This document shows positions 7,076 through 13,929 of a stretch of 24,540 nt of DNA, piece after piece. Source of the stretch: JBBROS01 sp043748985 (lineage in GTDB: Bacteria > Pseudomonadota > Alphaproteobacteria > Acetobacterales > Acetobacteraceae); assembly GCA_043748985.1 (NCBI GenBank), contig JAYVEG010000284.1, forward strand, positions 1 to 24,540, in the 5' to 3' direction. Each line of letters opens with the position of its first letter. Position 1 is the first letter of the stretch. The position numbers were made by a program, and so were the translations under genes. Under the pieces are notes generated by a model. That model did not search any database. It was given only the letters and a program-made list of their open reading frames with translations, and was not told where the DNA came from.

Positions 7076-8142
7076 TGCCCGAAACGAATCTTCTGACGGC
7101 CGAGCTGGACCCGCGGCGTTATTTCGAGAGGGTTTCTGCGGGGGACAGCGTCGCGAAGACGCCGCCGGTGTGTCTGTATCTGGAGGTGACGAACCGGTGC
7201 AACCTGTTGTGCGAGACGTGTCCGAGGACGTTCGAGGCGCTGGAGCCGCCGGCGGACATGTCGATGGAGTTGTTCCGCAAGATCGTCGACCAGGTGCCGG
7301 ATGTGCGGCGGGTGGTGCTGCATGGGGTGGGCGAGCCGATGCTGGTGAAGCATCTGCCGGAGATGATCCGGTACCTGAAGCGTCCGGGCCAGAACACGCA
7401 TGTGCTGTTCAATACGAACGGGACTTTGCTGGCGCCGAAGAAGCATCGGGAGATCATCGATACCGGGCTGGACGAGCTGCGGGTGTCGTTGGATGCGGCG
7501 GAGGCGGCGACGTTCCTGAAGGTGCGCGGGAAGGACATGTTCGACCGGATCGTGCGGAATGTGAGCGCGTTCACCAATCTGCAGGCGGCTACGGGTGCGG
7601 ATAAGCCGCTGGTTTCGTTGTGGTTGACGGGGTTGAAGGAGACGGTGGACCAGTTGCCCGAGTTCGTGCGGCTGGCGGCGCGGATCGGGGTCAAGGAGGT
7701 GCATCTGCAGCGACTGGTGTTCGATGACGCCGGGTTCGGGATGGCGCGGCCGGACAGCTCGTTGTTCGAGCAGACGCGGGCGGACGAGGAGGCGATCATC
7801 GAGGAGGCGCGGGGGATCGCTGCCGGGCTGGGGCTGGGGCTGGACGCCTCGGGGGCGACGGAGCCGGGGTTGAGCCTGAAAAAGCAGGCGGACGACAAGC
7901 CCTGGGCGACGTGCCGGCGGCCGTGGTCGCTGATGTATTTCACGGCACATGGGCGGGCGTTGCCATGCTGCATCGCGCCGTTCAGTGCGCGGGGGTATGA
8001 GAACTACACCCTGGGGAACGCGACGCAGACGGACCTGATGGAGATCTGGAACAGCCCGGCGTATCAGTCGTTCCGTACGGATCTGGTGGGAGAGACTCCG
8101 CCGAAGCCCTGCCAGGGATGTGGGCTGCGGTGGAGCCTGTAG
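7075..8142 (+). CDS. SPASM-domain radical SAM protein
   Basis: A 355-residue radical SAM enzyme. The S-adenosylmethionine-binding 4Fe-4S cluster motif CNLLCETC uses Cys42, Cys46 and Cys49. GVGEP, a typical GGE-type strand motif, follows. The C-terminal SPASM region carries further Cys residues for auxiliary clusters: ATCRRPW, ALPCCIAPF and CQGCGL (Cys346 and Cys349), with the customary LGNATQTDLMEIWNSPAYQ between them. Such proteins modify peptides or small molecules, or act in nucleotide-sugar and lipid pathways. No precursor-peptide gene was found nearby, so the glycosyltransferase context points to a glycoconjugate or lipid substrate. The ATG at 7075 is preferred over a TTG at 7072 because ACGGAGG lies seven bases upstream. 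The selenodomain of arsenosugar-type rSAM proteins is not evident. Confidence 0.85.
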   Translation: MPETNLLTAELDPRRYFERVSAGDSVAKTPPVCLYLEVTNRCNLLCETCPRTFEALEPPADMSMELFRKIVDQVPDVRRVVLHGVGEPMLVKHLPEMIRYLKRPGQNTHVLFNTNGTLLAPKKHREIIDTGLDELRVSLDAAEAATFLKVRGKDMFDRIVRNVSAFTNLQAATGADKPLVSLWLTGLKETVDQLPEFVRLAARIGVKEVHLQRLVFDDAGFGMARPDSSLFEQTRADEEAIIEEARGIAAGLGLGLDASGATEPGLSLKKQADDKPWATCRRPWSLMYFTAHGRALPCCIAPFSARGYENYTLGNATQTDLMEIWNSPAYQSFRTDLVGETPPKPCQGCGLRWSL

Positions 8143-8843
8143 CGAGCGTGCTGTCGGGCGTCAGTGTCGTGATACCGACGTGGAACGAGGCCGAGGCGAT
8201 CGGGCCGGTGGTGCGGGAGGTGCTGGCGCAGGGTATAGGCGAGGTGATCGTGGCCGATGGGGGCAGCCGTGACGGGACGGGCGACATCGCGCGGGCGGCG
8301 GGGGCTGTGGTGATCGACGCCGGGCGGGGATATGGGCGGGCGTGCCATTTGGGGGCGGCGGCGGCGGCGCATGACCTGATTGCGTTCATGGACGGCGATG
8401 GGGCGGACCGGCCGGACCAGTTGGCTATGCTGTGCGGGCCCGTTCTGGCTGGCGCGATGGACTTCACGATCGCCAGCCGGACCCGGGGGGTGCGGGAGCG
8501 GGGGTCGATGAACTGGCACCAGGTGGCGGCGGGGGCATTGGCGGGGCGGCTGATGGGGCTGCTGTATGGGGTGCGCTATACCGACATGTGCGCGCTGCGG
8601 GTGATCCGGCGGGAGGCGTTGGCGGCGCTGGACATGCGGGAGATGACGTATGGCTGGAACATCGAGATGCAGATGAAGGCGGCACGGGCGGGGCTGCGGA
8701 TCGCCGAGTTCGCGGTGCCGTATCGGGTGCGGGCGGGCGGGCAGAGCAAGGTGGCGGGGAGCCTTGGGGGGACGCTGCGGGCGGGGACGAAGATTGTGAC
8801 GACGTTCGCGCGGGTGGCGGCTGGCCCAGCGCCTTCGCGATAG
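8118..8843 (+). CDS. family 2 glycosyltransferase (dolichyl-phosphate-mannose synthase-like)
   Basis: A 241-residue cytoplasmic or membrane-associated GT-A enzyme. It has VVIPTWNE (17-24), the nucleotide-sugar loop DGGSRDGT (47-54) and the metal-binding MDGDGAD (91-97), then the acceptor region GMxW-like TYGWNIEMQMKA and a basic C-terminal segment RAGGQSKVAG, typical of polyprenyl-phosphate glycosyltransferases. No transmembrane anchor follows. The ATG at 8118 overlaps the radical SAM gene by 25 bp; a GTG at 8130 is an alternative because neither has a strong ribosome site. It probably makes the lipid-linked donor used by the GT-C protein of the same operon. This link is an inference. Confidence 0.82.
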   Translation: MWAAVEPVASVLSGVSVVIPTWNEAEAIGPVVREVLAQGIGEVIVADGGSRDGTGDIARAAGAVVIDAGRGYGRACHLGAAAAAHDLIAFMDGDGADRPDQLAMLCGPVLAGAMDFTIASRTRGVRERGSMNWHQVAAGALAGRLMGLLYGVRYTDMCALRVIRREALAALDMREMTYGWNIEMQMKAARAGLRIAEFAVPYRVRAGGQSKVAGSLGGTLRAGTKIVTTFARVAAGPAPSR

Positions 8844-8865
8844 CGGGTTGGTTGCGTGGCCTTGA

Positions 8866-8899
8866 CCCTTATCCAACGGTCTCCCCGCCGGAGGGGGCT
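8866..8899 (-). repeat. stop-codon-proximal hairpin repeat, copy A
   Basis: The + strand reads CCCTTATCCAACGGTCTCCC, then GCCGGAGGGGGCTTT merging with the stop of the bestrophin gene. CCCC/GGGG can pair around GCCGGA. It lies between two convergent genes and matches copies B (18649) and C (22896). It is the most diverged of the three and probably ends transcription of the minus-strand gene. Confidence 0.55.
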
Positions 8900-9787
8900 T
8901 TACCAGAGGACGCCGTCGACGGGCTTGATGGGGGTCGGGGCGTCGTCGCCGAGTTGCTGCAGGAGGTCGATTTCTATGGTGCGGGCGATGGCGCGCATGG
9001 GGATGTCGTGGGTGGTGTTCTCGAAGGGATCTTCCAGATCGAGGCCCATGCGGTCCAGGGCGAGGAACATGAAGCCGATGAGGGTAGAGCCGACCGGGGT
9101 GGCCCAGCCTAGCGTGTTGAGCAAGCCGAGGGGCAGCATGATACAGTAGGCGCGTGAGAACAGCATGGGAAACTGGTTGTAGCGGCGGGGCATGGGGGTG
9201 TTCTTGATGCGCTCGAGGCCGCCCTGGGCGTCGGTCAGGCAGCCGAGGTAGCGGTCGAGGCCGGAGAGCGCCATGTTGTCGAGGCCGGCGCGAGCCAGGT
9301 TCGCGGCAATGACTCCGAGGATGGCGGCGGGGACGTTGGCGCGGCCGCGGAGGCTTTCAAGGATTTCAGGTGGCAGGGTGGCGGGCGCGACCAGGGGTTC
9401 GAGGTCAGGCCAGGGGTCGAGACGCAGCAGGTGGCAGCGGACGGCGACGGGGTAGGCGATCATGAGGCGGATGAGGGTGGTGCACAGGGTCGGGTCGGGG
9501 ATGTAGAGGGTGACGGCGCGGGCGAAGCTGCGGCCATTGTTGAGGATGGCGCCCCAGAGGGTTCGGGCCTCCCACCAGCGGGCGTAGGCGGCATTGTTGC
9601 GCAGGGTGACGACGAGGGCGACGGCGCTGCCGAGGAGGGGGAGCGGTAGGTCTGGCAGGGAAAGCCAGGCCGGGCCGCCGAGGAGATAGAGGGCGGAGAC
9701 GACGGTGTCGTAGACAAGCAGTGTTACGAATTGCGGTCCGCTGGTCTTTACGATGCGCCATGGGTGGAAACCCCGCCGAACGATCAA
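8900..9787 (-). CDS. bestrophin family anion channel
   Basis: A 295-residue protein of the bacterial bestrophin (YneE/RFP-TM) family, inner-membrane pentameric ion channels. Visible signatures are RNNAAYARWWEARTLWG (63-79) after the first helices, IKNTPMPRRYNQ (194-205) and DRMGLDLEDPFENTTHDIPM (245-264). Hydrophobic stretches lie at about 20-36, 46-62, 206-224 and 230-245. The start is a TTG, giving the family-typical MIVR beginning, with CGGAGG nine to ten bases upstream on the minus strand. It is convergent with the glycosyltransferase operon and divergent from the sugar dehydrogenase. Codon third positions are C-rich, matching the strand bias of the window. Ion selectivity cannot be told. 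Confidence 0.88.
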   Translation of the reverse strand: MIVRRGFHPWRIVKTSGPQFVTLLVYDTVVSALYLLGGPAWLSLPDLPLPLLGSAVALVVTLRNNAAYARWWEARTLWGAILNNGRSFARAVTLYIPDPTLCTTLIRLMIAYPVAVRCHLLRLDPWPDLEPLVAPATLPPEILESLRGRANVPAAILGVIAANLARAGLDNMALSGLDRYLGCLTDAQGGLERIKNTPMPRRYNQFPMLFSRAYCIMLPLGLLNTLGWATPVGSTLIGFMFLALDRMGLDLEDPFENTTHDIPMRAIARTIEIDLLQQLGDDAPTPIKPVDGVLW

Positions 9788-9927
9788 ACTGGCTTACCTC
9801 CGAAATCGATTTGGACATTACCTCGGGCGCGCTGCCGCCACCACCTCCTGCGGGGCAGGTCGCGATCGATGCCTTGGGGCTGGTTCACGATCTTGTCCGC
9901 GCCGGGTCAATCGCGCTAGCGTGACAT

Positions 9928-11415
9928 ATGGTTCACGCACGTTGGTTCCTGGTCGGGGTCGTGCTGCTGATGTGTGCGCGGGCGCATGCAGCCGGCCCTA
10001 CGCCTGTGGTGCCCGACTTTCCGGTGATCCAGTCGAGCGGCATCACTGTAAATGTGACGCCTTACATCACGGCACCGGCGACGTCGGGGACCGCGCCGAC
10101 AGCGCGGATCAACTACGCCAACTCGCCGCAGGATGGCTCTGGCCGGGTTTTCGTGAATGACCTGAATGGGGTGATTTCTGTGGCCGGGCCGGGCGGGGGT
10201 GCGGCGAGCCCATACCTGGACCTGCGTAGGCTGGGGATGAACACCGTTCCCGGCACGCCGGGGCTGTCGGGCATGGCGTTCAGCCCGAACTTCGGGCGCA
10301 ACCCGGCGCTGCCCGGCTACAACACGTTCTATACGATAGACTATCTGGGCGCCGTCGCGGCGGATCCCAGCATAAAGACCATCGGGAAGCCGACGGGCGA
10401 GACGGCGGAACTGCGCGAATGGACCGCGTCCGACCCGCGTGCGAGCACGTTCAGCGGCACATCGCGCGCGGTGATGCGGGTTTCTGGGTATAGCGACGGC
10501 CACGCCAATGGCATGATCGCGTTCAACCCGACCGCACAGCCGGGCGATCCGGACTACGGCAATCTGTATGTCGGCAGCGGCGATGGGCACTACAACGACG
10601 CCGACGGCAATGCGCAGCGGCTCGATCGTCCACAGGGCAAGATGCTGCGGATCAACCCGGCAGTGGGACCGAACGGCGAGCCCTACACCGTGCCGGCCGA
10701 CAACCCGTTCCTGTCGAATGCTGCGGCGGTGCCGGAGATCTGGGCCTCGGGCCTGCGGTTCCCGCAGTCGTTCACCTGGGACAAGCTGACGGGGACGATG
10801 TACATCAACGACCTGGGTCAGCAATGGATCGAGGAGGTCAATGTCGGCGTGGCGGGGGCCAATTACGGCTGGGGGCTGCGCGAGGGCACCTATGCCACAG
10901 GGTATGCGTTCGGGCACGATTCCAGCGATGAGAACATCTACACCCCGACGCAGTCCGCGGCATCGCTCGGCATGACAGACCCGATTGCGGAGTATTGGCA
11001 CGCGGAGGGCAATGCGATCGGCAGCGGCCTGCTGTATCGCGGAACGGCGATCCCGGAGCTTTATGGCAAATATCTGTTGGGCGACATCGTGGTGGGGCGT
11101 GTGTTCGTGTTCGACCCCGGTTCGGTGATCACGGGTGGGCAGGCCGCCTTGTCGGAGCTGGATTTCTCGGTGAACGGGCGTTCGGTCAATCTGGACGAAG
11201 TCTATGCATGCTGCGGCGGGCGGGTCGATCTGCGGCTGAGCCAGGATGCGAACGGGGAGATCCTGGTTGCGGTGAAGTCGTCCGGCACGGTGTATGCCCT
11301 GTCGGAGCTGAGCATCGCTGTGCCGGAGCCATCGACGTGGCTGCTGCTCGGGGCGCCGTTCGCCATCCTGAGTTGCTTGAACCGGGCCCGCCGCGCGTCT
11401 ATCACCCCGGCATGA
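9928..11415 (+). CDS. PQQ-type sugar dehydrogenase with PEP-CTERM anchor
   Basis: A 495-residue exported protein. Residues 1-22 form a signal peptide ending AHA-AG. The body is a glucose/sorbosone dehydrogenase beta-propeller: SDGHANGMIAFNP (189-201, with the His expected to be catalytic), LYVGSGDGHYNDADG (213-227), RPQGKMLRINP, PEIWASGLRFPQSF (269-282) and YINDLGQQWIEEVN with GANYGWG. Such enzymes oxidise aldose sugars using PQQ. The C-terminus has VPEPSTWLLLG (465-475), a short hydrophobic segment and RARR: a PEP-CTERM signal processed by an exosortase, which is not in this window. No strong ribosome site precedes the ATG. The four-base ATGA overlap couples it to DUF3297. Its codon third positions are much richer in C than those of the surrounding + genes, hinting at later acquisition or selection. 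Confidence 0.87.
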   Translation: MVHARWFLVGVVLLMCARAHAAGPTPVVPDFPVIQSSGITVNVTPYITAPATSGTAPTARINYANSPQDGSGRVFVNDLNGVISVAGPGGGAASPYLDLRRLGMNTVPGTPGLSGMAFSPNFGRNPALPGYNTFYTIDYLGAVAADPSIKTIGKPTGETAELREWTASDPRASTFSGTSRAVMRVSGYSDGHANGMIAFNPTAQPGDPDYGNLYVGSGDGHYNDADGNAQRLDRPQGKMLRINPAVGPNGEPYTVPADNPFLSNAAAVPEIWASGLRFPQSFTWDKLTGTMYINDLGQQWIEEVNVGVAGANYGWGLREGTYATGYAFGHDSSDENIYTPTQSAASLGMTDPIAEYWHAEGNAIGSGLLYRGTAIPELYGKYLLGDIVVGRVFVFDPGSVITGGQAALSELDFSVNGRSVNLDEVYACCGGRVDLRLSQDANGEILVAVKSSGTVYALSELSIAVPEPSTWLLLGAPFAILSCLNRARRASITPA

Positions 11416-11651
11416 CCGACACACCGCCCGATCGCCTGGCCGCGAACCCCAAGAGCCCGTTCCACGATGCCGCCCTGTTGGAGCGTGGCGTCGGGATCCG
11501 GTTCAAGGGGGTGGAGAAGACGAACGTGGAGGAGTACTGCGTGAGCGAGGGGTGGGTGCGGGTTTCGGTGGGAAACAAGACTGACCGGACCGGAGCGCCG
11601 CTGACGATCAAGCTGCAAGGGCCGGTAGAGCCGTATTTCCGGGACGTTTGA
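11412..11651 (+). CDS. DUF3297 family protein
   Basis: A 79-residue small soluble protein matching DUF3297 from end to end: MTDTPPDRLAANPKSPFHD, then LLERGVGIRFKG, EKTNVEEYCVSEGWVRV and LTIKLQGPVEPYF. The family is common in proteobacteria; its role is unknown. The ATG at 11412 overlaps the TGA of the sugar dehydrogenase (ATGA), so translation is probably coupled. Codon use returns to the G-ending style of the window, unlike the gene it overlaps. It ends 16 bp before the convergent PaiB-like gene, with no terminator visible between them. Confidence 0.87.
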   Translation: MTDTPPDRLAANPKSPFHDAALLERGVGIRFKGVEKTNVEEYCVSEGWVRVSVGNKTDRTGAPLTIKLQGPVEPYFRDV

Positions 11652-11667
11652 TCTCGGGCTTGTTCGA

Positions 11668-12276
11668 TCAGCCGATCAGGTTCGCCATCGGGATCCCTTC
11701 TGCGCGCATGCCGGCGGCGACGCCGGCGCGGTCGGCAGGAGCGCGGTTCTGGCTGAGCTTCCACTTGCCCTGGATTGTGGTGATGGGGATGCGGAAGCCG
11801 ACGATGCCCTTGAGCTGGGAGGCGACGAAGGGGACCGGGGCGTCGCTGACGGCCCAGGGCTCGGCACGGTCCTGTTCGTGGCGTTCGGTCAGGCGGGTGA
11901 CGACGTCCAGCAGCGCGGAGGCGTCCTCGAAGAAGGTGATGGGGCCGGACGCGTGGACGGTAATGTAGTTCCAAGTCGGGACGACCTTGCCGGTCTCCTT
12001 CTTGGTTTCATACCAGGAGGGGCTGACGTAGGCGTCAGGGCCCATGAAGATGGCGAGCGCATCGATGGTGGGGGCATGGCGCCATTGCGGGTTGGCCCTT
12101 GCGAGGTGGCCGTAGAGGGTGCCGTTTGAGCCGTCGGCGTCGTCGAGCATGAGGGGGAGCGGGGACGCCATTAGGCTGTCGGGGCCGAGGGTGACGAGGT
12201 TGGCGAGGCCGGTGCGGCGGATAGCCCGGTGCAGGACGGGCAGACGATCCTCGGCGAAATGCGGCGGGACGTACAT
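11668..12276 (-). CDS. FMN-binding negative transcriptional regulator, PaiB-like
   Basis: A 202-residue split-barrel flavin-binding protein of the PaiB family. It shows the family start MYVPPHFAE, then GTLYGHLARANPQW, GPDAYVSPSWYETK, VPTWNYITVHASG and the C-terminal QLKGIVGFRIPI and GKWKLSQNR. PaiB was named as a negative regulator in Bacillus, but members may act as flavoprotein oxidoreductases, so a regulatory role is not assured. The ATG at 12276 is preferred to the GTG at 12279 because AAGGAGA lies eight bases upstream and the sequence matches the family start. It is divergent from ogt across about 145 bp. Confidence 0.87.
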   Translation of the reverse strand: MYVPPHFAEDRLPVLHRAIRRTGLANLVTLGPDSLMASPLPLMLDDADGSNGTLYGHLARANPQWRHAPTIDALAIFMGPDAYVSPSWYETKKETGKVVPTWNYITVHASGPITFFEDASALLDVVTRLTERHEQDRAEPWAVSDAPVPFVASQLKGIVGFRIPITTIQGKWKLSQNRAPADRAGVAAGMRAEGIPMANLIG

Positions 12277-12421
12277 CACGAAGTCTCCTTGGGCCGTGTA
12301 TTACAGCGCGGGAACCGACCATGGGCCAGCACCAATCGGGCGCGCCATCACCAGACCACTTCGTGCCGACTTCTTGCCGGGGGGCCTTGCCCGATACCAG
12401 GGGTCACGCTACCGCTGGGGG

Positions 12422-12892
12422 GTGCCGCAACTCTCGTTCCACACTGCCCTGCTGGACGCCCTGACCGTGACCGAAGAGGACGGGGCGATCGTGGCACTCG
12501 ACTGGGGATGGGCACGGGACCAGGCGGCGACGCCATTGCTGGTGTCGGCACGGGACCAGGTTCAGGAATACCTGGATGGGGAGCGGCGCGGGTTCGACCT
12601 GCCGCTACGTCCGCATGGGACGGCTTATCGGCAGAGGGTTTGGGCGGAGCTGGTGAAGATCCCGTTCGGGGCTACGGTGACGTATGCGCAGCTGGCGACG
12701 CTGGCGGGCGGGGTTGCGCGATCGGTGGGGGGTGCGATGGGCAGCAACCCGATCCCGATCGTCATTCCGTGCCATCGGGTGTTGGCGGCTTCGGGGCTTG
12801 GCGGGTTCTCTGGTGGGGATGGGCTGGAAACGAAGCGGCGGTTGCTGCAACTTGAGAGCCGGATGGCCGGGCACGCGGCGCCGGCAAGATAA
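12422..12892 (+). CDS. ogt: methylated-DNA--protein-cysteine methyltransferase (Ogt-like)
   Basis: A 156-residue DNA repair protein that transfers alkyl groups from O6-alkylguanine to itself. The acceptor Cys117 is in IVIPCHRVLAASG, followed by GGFSGG. The helix-turn-helix region IPFGATVTYAQLA with the arginine finger in VARSVGGAM precedes it. The frame is open well upstream, but family similarity begins at the GTG 12422 (giving MPQLSFHT); no good ribosome site is seen there, and a TTG at 12374 is the alternative. The 58 bp after it hold CGGAGG serving the next gene, and no terminator is visible, so it may be cotranscribed with the oxidoreductase. Confidence 0.87.
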   Translation: MPQLSFHTALLDALTVTEEDGAIVALDWGWARDQAATPLLVSARDQVQEYLDGERRGFDLPLRPHGTAYRQRVWAELVKIPFGATVTYAQLATLAGGVARSVGGAMGSNPIPIVIPCHRVLAASGLGGFSGGDGLETKRRLLQLESRMAGHAAPAR

Positions 12893-12950
12893 GCAATCAC
12901 GCCGCCCGGGGCCGCAATCGGCGCCTGGACCGGCCGGAGGATCGATTACG

Positions 12951-13925
12951 ATGTCCAAGGCAATCCGCATCCACGCCCATGGCGGGCCCGAAGTCATGAT
13001 GTGGGAGAGCGTGCCGACGCCCGAGCCGGGGCCGGCGGAGGCGCTGGTGCATCACACGGCGGTAGGGCTGAACTTCATCGACGTGTATTTCCGGACCGGG
13101 CTGTACAAGATCCCGCATCTGCCGGCGACGCTGGGGATGGAGGCGGCGGGGGTTGTAACGGCGGTGGGTGCCGAGGTCACGAACGTGAAGCCCGGCGATC
13201 GTGTGGCCTATGCCACCGGCCCCATCGGTGCGTATGCGACGGACCGGGTGATCGCGGCGGACCGGCTGGTGAAGGTGCCGGACGGGATCGAGGACACGAC
13301 TGCGGCGGCGATGATGCTGCAGGGGATGACAGCGCAGTATCTGTTGCGGACGACTCACCGGGTTCAGGCGGGCGAGACGATCCTGGTGCATGCGGCGGCG
13401 GGCGGGGTGGGTCTGATCCTGTGCCAGTGGGCCAAGCATCTGGGGGCCACGGTGATCGGCGTGGTGGGGACGGAGGCGAAGGCGGAACTGGCGCGTGCAC
13501 ATGGGGCGCAGCACGTGATCATCGGGCACGAGACGCTGGCGGCGGACGTGAAGCGGCTGACGGGCGGGGCGATGGTGCCGGTGGTCTATGACAGCGTGGG
13601 CAAGGATACGTTCGGCGCGAGCCTGGATTGTCTCACGCCATTGGGGTTGATGGTGACTTACGGCAACTCCTCGGGGCCGGTGCCGCCGGTGGATCTGGGC
13701 GTGTTGACGGCGAAGGGGAGCCTGTATGTGACGCGGCCGACGCTGGCGACGTATACGGCGAAGGCGAAGGATCTGGCGGCATCGGCGGCCGAGCTGTTCG
13801 CGGTGGTGCAATCGGGTGCAGTGAAGATCCGGGTGAACCAGACGTATCCGCTGAAGGATGCGGCGGCGGCGCATACAGCGCTGGAGGCGCGGCAGACGAC
13901 GGGCAGCACCGTCCTGATCCCGTGA
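12951..13925 (+). CDS. quinone oxidoreductase, zinc-free MDR family (QorA-like)
   Basis: A 324-residue NADPH:quinone reductase of the medium-chain dehydrogenase superfamily. It has the QOR start GGPEVM, NFIDVYFRTG (41-50), GMEAAGVV (62-69), the nucleotide-binding HAAAGGVG (147-154) and YDSVGKDTF. The zinc-ligating cysteines of alcohol dehydrogenases are absent, fitting the quinone reductase group. CGGAGG at 12935-12940 sits ten bases before the ATG. The downstream DHA2 transporter begins within 4 bp of the stop, so the two are almost surely cotranscribed. This places detoxification of quinones or enones beside an efflux pump and two DNA repair genes. Confidence 0.85.
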   Translation: MSKAIRIHAHGGPEVMMWESVPTPEPGPAEALVHHTAVGLNFIDVYFRTGLYKIPHLPATLGMEAAGVVTAVGAEVTNVKPGDRVAYATGPIGAYATDRVIAADRLVKVPDGIEDTTAAAMMLQGMTAQYLLRTTHRVQAGETILVHAAAGGVGLILCQWAKHLGATVIGVVGTEAKAELARAHGAQHVIIGHETLAADVKRLTGGAMVPVVYDSVGKDTFGASLDCLTPLGLMVTYGNSSGPVPPVDLGVLTAKGSLYVTRPTLATYTAKAKDLAASAAELFAVVQSGAVKIRVNQTYPLKDAAAAHTALEARQTTGSTVLIP

Positions 13926-13929
13926 TGTC

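Noticed and set aside
9721..9924. A 67-codon + frame across the bestrophin start and the 140-bp gap
   Set aside because: Most of it is antisense to bestrophin, it has no ribosome site, and its Pro-rich middle looks random.
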